DNA of 64,000 nucleotides, from assembly GCF_003987015.1 (NCBI RefSeq), contig NZ_PIPQ01000002.1, positions 310,001 through 374,000 on the forward strand. Direction: 5' to 3'. This stretch comes from Aliidiomarina taiwanensis (GTDB taxonomy: Bacteria; Pseudomonadota; Gammaproteobacteria; Enterobacterales; Alteromonadaceae). This document shows positions 1 to 8,558 of this stretch, in pieces (positions within the stretch are counted from its first letter, which is position 1; each line of letters starts with the position of its first letter). The translations under genes were made by a program, and so were the position numbers. The notes below the pieces were generated by a model, which made no database searches, was not told the origin of the DNA, and saw only the letters and a list, made by a program, of their open reading frames with translations.

Positions 1-314
1 ATGACGGTGTGATTATGGCCAGTTATCTCAAACAGCGCTTTGATCAACACGTTGAGCCTACGCGGGAAGCCATTCATCAGGCGGTGATTGAGGCAGGACA
101 AAAGCGGGTTCGACCTTGCTTAATGACCAGTGCGACCACCATTATTGCGTTATTACCTGTGCTATCAGCTTCTGGCCGCGGTGCTGATATTATGTTGCCT
201 ATGGCAATTCCTACCGTAGGTGGGTTATTGTGTGTAGGATTTAGCATGTTTTTAGTACCCGTGTTATGGAGTTGGCGCGAAGAGCGACGAATAAAAAAGG
301 CAGAAACAGCATAA
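1..314 (+). CDS. CusA-like heavy-metal RND efflux pump, C-terminal fragment
   Basis: Only the last ~104 residues lie in the window; the reading frame is open from base 3, so the gene starts upstream. The visible part matches the end of HME-type RND transporters such as CusA: 'KRVRPCLMTSATT', then 'IIALLPVLSASGRGADIM' and 'MAIPTVGGLL', followed by the last membrane helix and a short charged tail. HME pumps expel Cu/Ag or Zn/Co/Cd ions through a CusCBA-type tripartite complex. The metal cannot be told from this end. The next gene starts one base after the stop codon, so the two may be co-transcribed. Confidence 0.85.
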   Translation, partial: DGVIMASYLKQRFDQHVEPTREAIHQAVIEAGQKRVRPCLMTSATTIIALLPVLSASGRGADIMLPMAIPTVGGLLCVGFSMFLVPVLWSWREERRIKKAETA

Positions 315-809
315 ATGAAAGCACAGCAACACTGGCAACGTCTTCATATCGCCCCTATCGGGGCGATGCATGCCTGCGTAGAAAACGGCGCGCTGACTGT
401 ATTGGAGTTTGCTGCCCAAGAGGCCCCTTTGCCAAAGGGAAGTGGGCAAAGCGCCGCTTCGGACAAGCTTTTCGTGCAGCTACAGCAGGAGTTAGAGCGC
501 TATTTTGCTGGCGAGCTTACCCAATTTAACCTGCCCCTGCGCCCTCATGGCACTGTGTTTCAACAGGCTGTGTGGGCCGCTTTAGAAACCATTCCGTACG
601 GCACCACCTGGTCTTATAAAACCTTGGCAGAAGCCGTGGGTAGGCCAAAAGGATACCAGGCCGTCGGCCAAGCCAACGGCAAAAACCCGATAGTGATCCT
701 AATACCCTGCCATCGCGTGATTGCCGCCGACGGCAGTTTAGGTGGCTATGGTGGTGGTTTGCCTCGGAAAAAACAGTTATTAGCAGTGGAGAAGTGTACA
801 TGGCGATAA
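315..809 (+). CDS. ogt: Methylated-DNA--protein-cysteine S-methyltransferase
   Basis: 164 residues. This is the suicide DNA-repair enzyme that moves an O6-alkyl group from guanine to its own cysteine. The active-site motif PCHRV is present with the acceptor Cys at about residue 132, followed by the family 'GGYGGGLPRKKQLLAVE' stretch. The helix-turn-helix region 'IPYGTTWSYKTLAEAVGRP' inserts into the DNA groove. Length fits Ogt (about 170 residues) rather than the Ada fusion. It starts directly after the RND stop and its last 10 bases overlap the next gene. The choice of ogt over a stand-alone ada-type domain rests on length alone. Confidence 0.92.
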   Translation: MKAQQHWQRLHIAPIGAMHACVENGALTVLEFAAQEAPLPKGSGQSAASDKLFVQLQQELERYFAGELTQFNLPLRPHGTVFQQAVWAALETIPYGTTWSYKTLAEAVGRPKGYQAVGQANGKNPIVILIPCHRVIAADGSLGGYGGGLPRKKQLLAVEKCTWR

Positions 810-1363
810 AGCGACTTGCCCTAGTCTTGAGTTGTGGGGTCCTGCTAGCGGCCTGCCAAGCAGATGAGCCAGCGCCGCTTAAAGTGTTAGATGCGCCAGA
901 AGCTGTGGCGAAACTGGAAGATTTTCAAACCAGCGCTTGGCGTGGTTGTAATCAAACGATGCAGCAGTCGGTACGGCCCGACGAAATGCTCGATGGTACA
1001 GCCGGGTTACCTTTCTGGGAATGCAGCGGGGTGTTTGAGAACTCCTACCCCTATGAGTTTGCTTTAGTATTGAACCCGCAAAACAAGCAGCAGGTATTGT
1101 TTACCCAGCTTGAATTTCGTCGTGGCCACCAAGACTCTTTTAATGCCCTGTTGCGCTACTTTTTACGCCTGCAAGGGGTGCAAAACGAACAACAGCGCCT
1201 CGACATTCGTTCGCAAGTGACCAGTGTGATTGCCTCGAACCCGCGTCGGCGTGAATTTACGCCCATCATGTTTTTACCCGATGGGCGACAAATTGAAATG
1301 GCGCACAACTATCCCAAGTCTGCGTTTACGACTCTGCGGGTTCGGAATCAGACGGCGGACTAG
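800..1363 (+). CDS. Predicted lipoprotein of unknown function
   Basis: 187 residues from the ATG at 800, inside the end of the methyltransferase gene; an upstream GTG at 794 adds two residues and is less likely. The N-terminus is a typical lipoprotein signal: MAIKR, a hydrophobic stretch, then the lipobox LLAAC, placing the lipidated Cys near residue 19. The mature part is soluble, with two further cysteines and no domain I recognise. It is probably envelope-anchored. The last 38 bases overlap, tail to tail, the reverse-strand RND gene, so both stop codons lie inside the other gene. Confidence 0.75.
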   Translation: MAIKRLALVLSCGVLLAACQADEPAPLKVLDAPEAVAKLEDFQTSAWRGCNQTMQQSVRPDEMLDGTAGLPFWECSGVFENSYPYEFALVLNPQNKQQVLFTQLEFRRGHQDSFNALLRYFLRLQGVQNEQQRLDIRSQVTSVIASNPRRREFTPIMFLPDGRQIEMAHNYPKSAFTTLRVRNQTAD

Positions 1364-4300
1364 TTGTTGGTTTGCCAATAGGTAACACCAAGCTGTACAT
1401 AACGGGCACCACAATGAGTGTGAGCAAGGTGGCAAAGCCAAGTCCGAACATAATGGTTACTGCCATACTGGCAAAAAACTCGTCAAATAAAAGCGGGATC
1501 ATACCAAGGATGGTGGTAAGCGCCGCCATCGTCACTGGACGTACCCGCTTTACGGAGGCATCCGTAAGGGCGGTATAACCTGTCTTGCCCGCGTCTTCTT
1601 CTGTTTTAATTTGCTCTAGCAGCACAATACCGTTTTTAATAAGCATACCGGACAAACTTAAAATACCCAGTAACGCCATAAAACTAAAGGCTTGCTGAGT
1701 CAGCAGTAAACCAAAGCTTACACCCACAATAGAAAGGGGCACTGTGGTCCAAATAACGGCTGCTTTACGGGCCGAGCTAAACAGCAACACCGTAATAATA
1801 AACATAATTAAATAGCCAATTGGAATGGAGCTAAACACAGCGGCTTTCGCTTTACTCGACGCTTCGTGTTCACCCCCCCAAGACAGGGTATAACCTTTAG
1901 GCAAGGGCATGGCTTCAAGAGGCCCGCGCACTTGGCTGAAAATATCCGCCGGCGTGGCGTCATCTAAAGGATCGGGGTCTGCCATGACAGTCATGGTGCG
2001 CTTTCGGTCTCGACGCTGAATCAGCGACTCTTCCCAGTCGAGTGGCATGCTGTCAATAAGCTGCGTCAAAGGAATATAACGGTTTAAAGCGGCGCTATGG
2101 GCCAGCATGTCTTGCCATTGTTCTAAGTGCACTCGTTCGTGCTCGGGTGCACGCACCACAATAGGCAGCAGTTGCGTACCGTCGCGATAAACACCCACAG
2201 TGCGGCCATGGAAGTTGGCTAACAGCAGGTCGTCCACATCTTGTTTGGTAATACCCACACGGCGCGCATGTTCTTCATTAAACTGTGGGCGCAGTACCTT
2301 GCTACGCTCGCGCCAGTCGTCACGAATATTGGTTAAACGCGCGTCTTGGGCTAGCAATTGCTGTGCTTGGGCCGACAGCTGACGCAGCACCTCGGGCTCT
2401 GGGCCGCTAAAGCGCGCTTCAATGGCGGCTTTCACAGGAGGGCCAATTTCCATGCGGCTAATGCGTGGGCGCACATTCGGGTGTTGGTTGGCCAAGTAGT
2501 CACGGGTCCGGGCCATCATAGCGGGCAGCTGTTCTGGGTTGTGGGTGCGCACAATCAATTGCCCGTAGTTTTCAAAAGACTTTTCCACCAAATAGGGCAG
2601 AGTAAAGCGAGGTGCGCCCTGACCAATGGTGCTAGACACTTGTTCTACTTCTGGCTGAGATAGCAGGTAGTCTTCGATGCGTGCCATATCTGTAGAGGTT
2701 GCCCGAATATCGGTCCCTTGTGGATACCACAAGCTGGCAAAGTAAATAGGAGTGGTGGAGCTTGGGAAAAAACTTTGGCGAATCAAGCCAAAGCCGAGTA
2801 CAGCAGAAACCAGTAACGCTCCCATCAGCACCATGGTGCCTATCCGCCAGCGCAGAGCAAACGCTAGTAACCGTTTATAGCCAAGGTACAAGGGTTTGTT
2901 ATATAGCGCTTCGTCGCTGCTGGACACCTGAATGTTCTTCCGGAACAGCATATTGGCCAAAAACGGAATGAGCACCAGTGCTGTGACCCAGCTCAAACCA
3001 AGGGAAATAAGTAACACCCAGAACAAAGCCCCAGCAAACTCACCGGTGGAGTCTGACGACAGCCCAATGGGCGCAAAGGCGATAATAGCGATAAGGGTTG
3101 CACCAAACAGCGGCCACTGGTTCTGCTTTAGCACTTCTTGCGCTGCGGCAAGGCGGGTTTTCCCACGCTGCACACCCACCAATATTCCTTCGGTAATAAC
3201 AATGGCGTTATCCACCAGCATACCCAAGGCAATAATGAGGGCCCCCAAGGAGACACGGTGCAGTTGAATGCCGGCAAATAGCATAAAAATAAAGCTACCA
3301 AGTACAGTGACTAGCAGCACAAAACCTATTAAGAAACCACTGCTCAGCCCCATGGTTAGGAGCAAGGCCACAATGACAATCACCACGGCTTGCACCAGGT
3401 TCCAGAGAAAGCCCGACACTGAACGGTCTACTTCGGCGGGTTGGTTGTAAATAGTGCCAAGCTGCATACCCAGAGGGGTAGCGTATGTTAGCTCGGCTAA
3501 TTTTTCCTCGACCTGTTCACCTACTTTGACCACATTTACATGGGAAGCAAAAGAAATACCCAGCCACAAAGAAGGCTCACCTTGAAAGCGCACTAAATGT
3601 TGAGGAATTGCCGCGGGTTGACGGGAAATGTCTGCCACGTCGCCCAAATAAAGTTGTTCGCGAGCCCCAGGGTTACTGATCACCAAAGAAGCGAGCTGCT
3701 CAACGGAAGTAAACTCACCGCTGGTGGAAAAGCGCACTGCGTCGTTGCCCATTTTTACCCGGCCAGCGTTCGACACCGTGTTTTGTGTGGCCAGCAGTTG
3801 GTAAATACGAGATGGTGGAATACCTAGGTTGGCGAGCCGTGCGCGGGACACTTCCACCATTACTTGCTCTTCTAGTTCACCATTGATCACCACTTTCGCC
3901 ACGCCGGGTACCAAAGAAAGCTCTCGCTGCAAGTACTTGGCATGGTCAAGTAGCTCGGGCAGCGTATGGCCGTCACCGGTTAACGCCAGCAACATACCAA
4001 ATACGTCGGCGAAGTCATCTTTTACAATAACAGGGCCCACGCCCGGCGGCAGCTCGCGGCTTTTGTCGTTCACCTTGCGGCGCAGCTCATCCCATATTTG
4101 CGGAAGCACATCGGCACGGTATTGGTCTTTCATTTCAACGGTAATTTGTGCCATGCCTGGCTGAGAAATAGAGGTGATGTGGTAAATGTACGCTAACTCT
4201 TGAATGGCGTTTTCCAGAGGCACAGTCACTTCTTCTTCCACTTGCTCTGCAGAAGCACCCGGGTAAGGAACAATCACCATGGCTTGTTTAATGGTGAATT

Positions 4301-4415
4301 CAGGGTCTTCTAAGCGGCCAATTTGTTGCAAGGCCAGGATGCCGCCAATAAGTAAAATAAGCAGAAAAATCCAGCTACTGGTGGGGCGTTTTATACTATA
4401 GCGAGCAATGTCCAT
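1326..4415 (-). CDS. RND efflux transporter, HAE-1-like inner-membrane pump
   Basis: 1029 residues, the usual RND size. Both halves show the expected plan: an N-terminal helix, a large periplasmic porter loop, six helices, a second porter loop and six more helices. The TM4 proton-relay site reads 'GMLVDNAIVI': one Asp followed by Asn, where E. coli AcrB has two Asp. The TM10 lysine is kept in 'MLIKNGIVLLEQI'. It sits 2 bp after its adaptor gene (4418-5527), forming a two-gene operon with no outer-membrane channel gene nearby, so it probably uses a shared TolC. The substrate is unknown; no regulator gene is adjacent. Confidence 0.88.
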   Translation of the reverse strand: MDIARYSIKRPTSSWIFLLILLIGGILALQQIGRLEDPEFTIKQAMVIVPYPGASAEQVEEEVTVPLENAIQELAYIYHITSISQPGMAQITVEMKDQYRADVLPQIWDELRRKVNDKSRELPPGVGPVIVKDDFADVFGMLLALTGDGHTLPELLDHAKYLQRELSLVPGVAKVVINGELEEQVMVEVSRARLANLGIPPSRIYQLLATQNTVSNAGRVKMGNDAVRFSTSGEFTSVEQLASLVISNPGAREQLYLGDVADISRQPAAIPQHLVRFQGEPSLWLGISFASHVNVVKVGEQVEEKLAELTYATPLGMQLGTIYNQPAEVDRSVSGFLWNLVQAVVIVIVALLLTMGLSSGFLIGFVLLVTVLGSFIFMLFAGIQLHRVSLGALIIALGMLVDNAIVITEGILVGVQRGKTRLAAAQEVLKQNQWPLFGATLIAIIAFAPIGLSSDSTGEFAGALFWVLLISLGLSWVTALVLIPFLANMLFRKNIQVSSSDEALYNKPLYLGYKRLLAFALRWRIGTMVLMGALLVSAVLGFGLIRQSFFPSSTTPIYFASLWYPQGTDIRATSTDMARIEDYLLSQPEVEQVSSTIGQGAPRFTLPYLVEKSFENYGQLIVRTHNPEQLPAMMARTRDYLANQHPNVRPRISRMEIGPPVKAAIEARFSGPEPEVLRQLSAQAQQLLAQDARLTNIRDDWRERSKVLRPQFNEEHARRVGITKQDVDDLLLANFHGRTVGVYRDGTQLLPIVVRAPEHERVHLEQWQDMLAHSAALNRYIPLTQLIDSMPLDWEESLIQRRDRKRTMTVMADPDPLDDATPADIFSQVRGPLEAMPLPKGYTLSWGGEHEASSKAKAAVFSSIPIGYLIMFIITVLLFSSARKAAVIWTTVPLSIVGVSFGLLLTQQAFSFMALLGILSLSGMLIKNGIVLLEQIKTEEDAGKTGYTALTDASVKRVRPVTMAALTTILGMIPLLFDEFFASMAVTIMFGLGFATLLTLIVVPVMYSLVLPIGKPTTSPPSDSEPAES

Positions 4416-4417
4416 GA

Positions 4418-5527
4418 TTAAAGGCCTCGCTCACGATGCCAAGGGCGAACCTGTGCCCCTTCTTCCAGCTGATGCACTCCAGCGGCAACAACGCGCTCGC
4501 CCGCCGTTAAGCCTTCTTCAATTAAAATGGTATGAGTAAAAGCTTGGCCAATCGTGACCTGGCGGCGGTGCACAGTGCCTATGTCGTCTCCTGTGGCCTG
4601 ATACACCCAAACATACCGTTGGCTTGGCGTGTTAGCGAGCTCCGGGGGAGAGTAGACAGCGCCAATAGGCACACGCACGACCTGCTTTGAACCCGTGAGT
4701 AAGCGGTCGCTGTCGACAAAGACTTGGGCGGTCATGCCGGGTAATATATTGACATGCTCAGGCTTGGCTAAGGTAAACACCACCTGGTAAGTATTGGTTG
4801 CTGCGTCGGCAATGCGGTTCCACTCTTTCACCCGGCCATGAAAAACCTTATCGGGAATACTGTCGAAGCGTATTTCTGGTTGGTAACTTTCGTCACGATG
4901 AACACGGGCAAATAGGCGTTCGGGCACTTGAATGGATACATCAATGAGCGTGTCTGTTTGTAGGGTCAGCACAGGTTGCTGCGGAGCAATGTTTTCGTAG
5001 GGCTCCACATGTAAGGCGGCCACAACACCGGTAAAGGGGGCCCGTAACTCCGTATAACTTAGGTTGGTGCGTGCAGAGTTTAAGGCGGCTAGGGCCATTT
5101 GTTGTTCCGCTTTGGCTTGGTCAAATTCTGCTTGAGAAACAATGCCGTCGCGTAGTAGTTGTTGGGTGCGGGTAAACTGTGCTTTGGCGAGTTCGGCTCG
5201 AGCCTCTGCCTGCTCCACTGCAAGGGCATAGTCTTTTGGGTCTAGCTTGGCAATTACTTGTTGTTGGGTAACCGCTTGACCAGGGCGTGCAGCCAACATG
5301 ACAAGTTCGCCACCCACTCGGAAGGTGAGGTTCGCAGTTTGGGTAGCGGCAACCGTCCCGGGGAAGCGACGTGTTTGCAGGGGCGCTCCAGACGCTACCT
5401 GGGCGAGCATCACCGGGCGAATGTCGTCAGTTGCAGTCTGATCAGGCGTTGCTTGTTCACTGCAAGCGGTCATAAGAAAGATGCTAAACAAACCGATAAG
5501 TAGTGCGTGTTTCACCGAACGCGACAT
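4418..5527 (-). CDS. RND efflux periplasmic adaptor (membrane fusion lipoprotein)
   Basis: 369 residues. The signal peptide ends in a lipobox (FLMTAC), so the protein is anchored by lipid and faces the periplasm. The order is AcrA/HlyD-like: a beta-barrel/lipoyl start ('RRFPGTVAATQTANLTFRVGG'), a helical hairpin around residues 95-150 rich in Ala, Glu and Gln, the second lipoyl half ('LRAPFTGVVAALHVEP'), then the C-terminal barrel and membrane-proximal domain. It is the first gene of the operon with the pump downstream and presumably links that pump to a TolC-type channel. Confidence 0.9.
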   Translation of the reverse strand: MSRSVKHALLIGLFSIFLMTACSEQATPDQTATDDIRPVMLAQVASGAPLQTRRFPGTVAATQTANLTFRVGGELVMLAARPGQAVTQQQVIAKLDPKDYALAVEQAEARAELAKAQFTRTQQLLRDGIVSQAEFDQAKAEQQMALAALNSARTNLSYTELRAPFTGVVAALHVEPYENIAPQQPVLTLQTDTLIDVSIQVPERLFARVHRDESYQPEIRFDSIPDKVFHGRVKEWNRIADAATNTYQVVFTLAKPEHVNILPGMTAQVFVDSDRLLTGSKQVVRVPIGAVYSPPELANTPSQRYVWVYQATGDDIGTVHRRQVTIGQAFTHTILIEEGLTAGERVVAAGVHQLEEGAQVRPWHRERGL

Positions 5528-5543
5528 GGTGGAGTCCTCAATT

Positions 5544-5556
5544 CTTTCGAAGAAAG
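5544..5556. promoter_or_regulatory. Small inverted repeat upstream of the adaptor gene
   Basis: CTTTC-GAA-GAAAG is a perfect 5-bp dyad with a 3-base centre, about 17 bp upstream of the adaptor start codon. It could be an operator half-turn, or a hairpin near the ribosome binding site. It is short enough to be chance. Confidence 0.3.
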
Positions 5557-5651
5557 CTGATTTATTTGAATGTTTGTATTATACGCAGTTCCTGCTGAAA
5601 GTTATATTTAATGTGTTTAAAAAGCCGACGCCAAAAGATTGACTTAAGCCG

Positions 5652-5668
5652 TGGCATAAAGGTTGCAT
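5652..5668 (+). promoter_or_regulatory. Sigma-54 (RpoN) promoter for the orphan gene at 5717
   Basis: The sequence TGGCAT-AAAGG-TTGCAT carries the -24 GG and -12 GC with exactly 10 bases between them, as in the RpoN consensus TGGCAC-N5-TTGCA. It predicts a transcript starting near 5678, about 39 bp before the ATG at 5717. Nothing resembling a sigma-70 promoter competes at this spot. A dedicated enhancer-binding activator would be needed; none is encoded in the window. Confidence 0.75.
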
Positions 5669-5716
5669 CCTCTACTCTAAACCTGAACGCATTGTAGTGT
5701 ATAAAGGGTAGTGAGT

Positions 5717-6088
5717 ATGGACGGAATAACAAATCATGTGGCGCGACCACAGACACCAATCAATACATCCTCTGGCGGGCTTAGCCAGCAAGGGGAACGG
5801 CAAACCGGAGCTGAAGCTGAACAGCAGGAAATGCTAAAAGAGCAGGGCATGATCAATCAAGTGGCCCAATATCAGGCGCGTGGGAACGAGGCGACAGCTG
5901 CGCCGACGACTGCGCCTGCAAGCGTGAAGCAAACGGCTGCGGTAAGTGCGACTGGAGAAACAAACAACAAAGAACCGGGCCGAGCAGGGCGCGCGCCAAA
6001 CTGGTCGCAGCTCAGTGCCCATGTGAATGGCTACACCCACGTGCAACGTGCCATGAACTTGTACCAACACATTAATAAATTGGCATAA
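5717..6088 (+). CDS. Small orphan protein, Ala/Gln/Thr-rich, RpoN-controlled
   Basis: 123 residues from the ATG at 5717, chosen because AAAGGG (5703-5708) lies 8 bases upstream; the in-frame GTG at 5711 would be only 2 bases from it. I recognise no domain. The N-terminal two thirds is polar, low complexity and probably disordered, rich in Gln, Ala, Thr and Glu. The last ~30 residues ('YTHVQRAMNLYQHINKLA') look like an amphipathic helix. No signal peptide and no membrane segment are seen. The arrangement recalls small flagellar or secretion accessory proteins, many of which are RpoN-dependent in this group, but that is inference only. Confidence 0.7.
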   Translation: MDGITNHVARPQTPINTSSGGLSQQGERQTGAEAEQQEMLKEQGMINQVAQYQARGNEATAAPTTAPASVKQTAAVSATGETNNKEPGRAGRAPNWSQLSAHVNGYTHVQRAMNLYQHINKLA

Positions 6089-6163
6089 AAAAGCCGTCAA
6101 TATTTCACCTTCAGGAAAGCTGTCAGGTATGATAGGCCTATTCATCACCTACAGAGTTGCCCT

Positions 6164-7714
6164 ATGTTAGAAGCTGTTTGGATAGGCTTTGCTTTCGTGG
6201 TCGGGCTGTTTGCTCGTTCCATTGGCTTACCGACACTGGTTGGCTACCTAGCCGCCGGCTTTGCCATAGCGGCTATAAGTCCCTTCTTGTCGCTTCCCGC
6301 AAATGGTCAAGGCATTATTCAGCATGTTGCGCATCTTGGTGTTTTACTGCTGTTATTTAGTGTTGGCTTAAAGCTCAACGTACGCAGCTTGATTAAACCG
6401 GAAGTGCTAGGTGCTGGTGTGGCACACTTTGTGGTGACGGTCGGTGTATTTTATGGCATTGGCATCTGGGTGTTTGACTTCGCCCACTACCAAGCACTGA
6501 TAGTGGCCGTGGCCCTTGGTTTTTCGAGTACTGTATTAGCCGCTAAAGTATTAGAAAGTAAGCGTGAGCTGGGGGCATTTCATGGTCGTGTGGCCATAGG
6601 TATTCTTATTGTCCAAGACTTAATTGCGTTGGTGGTCATGACCTTGGCTCAAGGGGTAAGTCCTTCACCATACGCCTTGCTGGTGTTACTCCTGCCTTTA
6701 TTGCGACCCCTGCTATACAAGCTTCTCGACTCAATAGGTCACGACGACTTGTTTATTTTGTTTGGCTTATTGCTGGCGCTGGTCATCGGTGGGCACGGTT
6801 TTGAAATGGTGGGGCTCAGTTCGGAACTGGGCGCATTGGCTTTTGGTGCCTTGCTGTCGAAGCACCCGCAAGCTGGCGAGCTTTCAAAAGCCTTGTGGGG
6901 CATTAAAGAGTTCTTTTTAGTGGGGTTCTTTTTAAGCATAGGTATGGGCGGCTTGCCCGAAGCCTCCGACTGGGTTTTTGCCGGTGTTATGCTGCTCTTT
7001 GTCCCCTTCAAAATTGTCTTGTTTTTCTTTTTGTTGCTGGCCTTCAAACTGCGGGCCCGCAGCGCGTTTTTGTCGGGCTTAAGTTTAGGGAACTACTCAG
7101 AGTTTGGGCTTATTGTAGCCAGCGTTATTATGCCCGAATACCTTATTCCATTGGCGCTCTTGGTGTCTTTGTCTTTTGTGGTGTCGGCACCTTTGAATGC
7201 GTTAGCGCACCCAATTTATGACAAGTTAAGTGACTTTTTAATTAAGTTTGAACGCAATACGCGCCACCCAGACCAGCAGCCAGTGCACCTAGGACAGGCG
7301 GATATTTTGATTATGGGAATGGGCCGAACGGGTACGTCTGCTTATGAATACTTAAAAGAAAACAACCAAGTTATTTCAATGGACGCCGACCCCTTCAAGG
7401 TAGAGCAGCGTAGGGCCGCAGGTTTTCATGCACTTTATGCAGATGCGGAAGACAGAGTGTTTTGGGATAGCTTGAATTTTGGCAGTGTGAAGGCCGTTAT
7501 TTTGTGTTTGAGCGAAGTAGAAGCCAACATTACCGCGTGCCAAAAACTACGCAAACGTGGCTTTGAAGGTGTTGTGATTGCCCATAGTATGCACGAAGAT
7601 GAAGCCGAACGGATTATTGCCGCAGGTGCTGATCATGCGTACCTGACCATGGTTGAAGCGGGTGTAGGTTTGGCAGAGCACGTGAAACAGCGACTGGAAC
7701 AAAAAACGGTGTAA
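6164..7714 (+). CDS. CPA2 cation:proton antiporter with RCK/TrkA-N domain (Kef/YbaL-like)
   Basis: 516 residues. About 12 membrane helices fill residues 1-370, with Na+/H+-exchanger-type motifs such as 'ALGFSSTVLAAKVLES' and 'GALAFGALLSKHPQ'. A C-terminal Rossmann RCK domain begins near residue 380 with the nucleotide-binding motif GMGRTG and an acidic residue ending the second strand (SMDAD). Family members exchange K+ or Na+ for protons and are gated by NAD(H) or glutathione adducts. No KefF/KefG ancillary gene is adjacent, so the glutathione-gated KefB/C role is not supported. The esterase gene follows 11 bp downstream. Confidence 0.88.
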   Translation: MLEAVWIGFAFVVGLFARSIGLPTLVGYLAAGFAIAAISPFLSLPANGQGIIQHVAHLGVLLLLFSVGLKLNVRSLIKPEVLGAGVAHFVVTVGVFYGIGIWVFDFAHYQALIVAVALGFSSTVLAAKVLESKRELGAFHGRVAIGILIVQDLIALVVMTLAQGVSPSPYALLVLLLPLLRPLLYKLLDSIGHDDLFILFGLLLALVIGGHGFEMVGLSSELGALAFGALLSKHPQAGELSKALWGIKEFFLVGFFLSIGMGGLPEASDWVFAGVMLLFVPFKIVLFFFLLLAFKLRARSAFLSGLSLGNYSEFGLIVASVIMPEYLIPLALLVSLSFVVSAPLNALAHPIYDKLSDFLIKFERNTRHPDQQPVHLGQADILIMGMGRTGTSAYEYLKENNQVISMDADPFKVEQRRAAGFHALYADAEDRVFWDSLNFGSVKAVILCLSEVEANITACQKLRKRGFEGVVIAHSMHEDEAERIIAAGADHAYLTMVEAGVGLAEHVKQRLEQKTV

Positions 7715-7725
7715 GGAGTTGGGGC

Positions 7726-8208
7726 ATGTTGTATTTTTTTCATGGGCTTGAAAGTGGGCCCCATGGTGCAAAGTACCATTTGATACGAGAGCATTACCCA
7801 GAGTTAAAGTCGCCCGACTTTCAAGGGATGAACCTACAGCAACGCTTGGATGCAGCAGCTGCAATCACCGCCGGGCAAAGTCAACTCACCTTGGTGGGCT
7901 CTTCTTTTGGTGGGTTATTAGCCGCTCGGTTGTATGCCTTGTACCCAGAGCGTATAGACAACCTACTGCTGCTTGCGCCAGCGGTGCATACGGAGGAAGG
8001 CGACAAGGTGACACGCATGCCCGCTGCAGGTCAGGTGCGCGTTTTACAAGGCTACGACGACGATGTGGTGCCCTACGACAAAGTTGCGGCTTTTTGCCAG
8101 CGCTTTGCGCTGCCATTAACAGGCGTGCAAGACGGTCACCGGCTCAGTAGCGACAGTTCTCAGCAGGCTATTATTCGCTTGCTCAGAGAAATACACATTA
8201 CGAACTAA
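7726..8208 (+). CDS. YqiA-family alpha/beta-hydrolase (esterase)
   Basis: 160 residues. The start is firm: AAGGAG lies close upstream. A compact alpha/beta-hydrolase is visible: an oxyanion strand 'MLYFFHGLESGP', the nucleophile elbow GSSFGG with Ser near residue 60, an acid in 'GYDDDVVP' and a His in 'DGHRL'. This matches YqiA/UPF0227-type esterases, which act on short acyl esters or acyl-CoA in vitro; their natural substrate is not settled. It is likely co-transcribed with the upstream antiporter and ends just before a terminator hairpin. Confidence 0.85.
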   Translation: MLYFFHGLESGPHGAKYHLIREHYPELKSPDFQGMNLQQRLDAAAAITAGQSQLTLVGSSFGGLLAARLYALYPERIDNLLLLAPAVHTEEGDKVTRMPAAGQVRVLQGYDDDVVPYDKVAAFCQRFALPLTGVQDGHRLSSDSSQQAIIRLLREIHITN

Positions 8209-8264
8209 CCTTTCACCAAAGTGCTCTTCCGTTGCGGCAAAGTTGTGGTGCTTATAAGTGAACT

Positions 8265-8296
8265 ACCCAGCGACTGAAGATCACTGGGTTTTCTTG
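8265..8296 (+). terminator. Terminator after the yqiA-like gene
   Basis: CCCAGCGA pairs with TCACTGGG (8 bp, one mismatch, 7-base loop) and is followed by TTTTCTT. It lies 57 bp after the esterase stop codon. Confidence 0.65.
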
Positions 8297-8453
8297 CTAT
8301 AAAATAGATAAAAGGGTAGCTGCTATCTGGGCGGCGAGAGCTAAGCACCTTAGCCTATTTTCAGGCGAAAGTTAAAAGCCATGTATTTAGCTGGGCTATT
8401 CGAGCCATAGATAGCGTGAATGGCGCATATAGGGGAAGTGTCATGGCTAAGCA

Positions 8454-8482
8454 TTCAATTTAAAGGCTAAATAGCGTATAAT
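8454..8482 (+). promoter_or_regulatory. Candidate sigma-70 promoter of acnB
   Basis: A perfect TATAAT (8477-8482) lies 17 bp after a weak -35, TTCAAT (8454-8459). The predicted start is near 8488, giving a leader of about 70 bases before the GTG at 8559. The -35 matches the consensus poorly, which suggests an activator may help. Confidence 0.55.
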
Positions 8483-8558
8483 TCAGCCGTTTCTAATAGC
8501 TCACGACCTATTCTGTTAAAGCAGAGTTCGGGGGCGTCTTACTAAAGGGGAATAATTA

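Larger units (their letters stand above)
8209..8558. other. 350-bp intergenic region upstream of acnB
   Basis: The region has no convincing ORF. It holds a terminator hairpin for the yqiA side (8265-8296), a 6-bp hairpin GCTAAG-CAC-CTTAGC (8340-8354), a direct copy of GCTAAGCA at 8340-8347 and 8446-8453, and a TATAAT -10 box at 8477-8482. It is unusually long for this window and could carry regulatory sites or a small RNA, but no specific element can be named. Confidence 0.6.

Noticed and set aside
5652..5668. Reading the TGGCAT/TTGCAT element as chance
   Set aside because: Kept as a promoter because both GG and GC are placed exactly 10 bases apart and it is positioned correctly before the gene.
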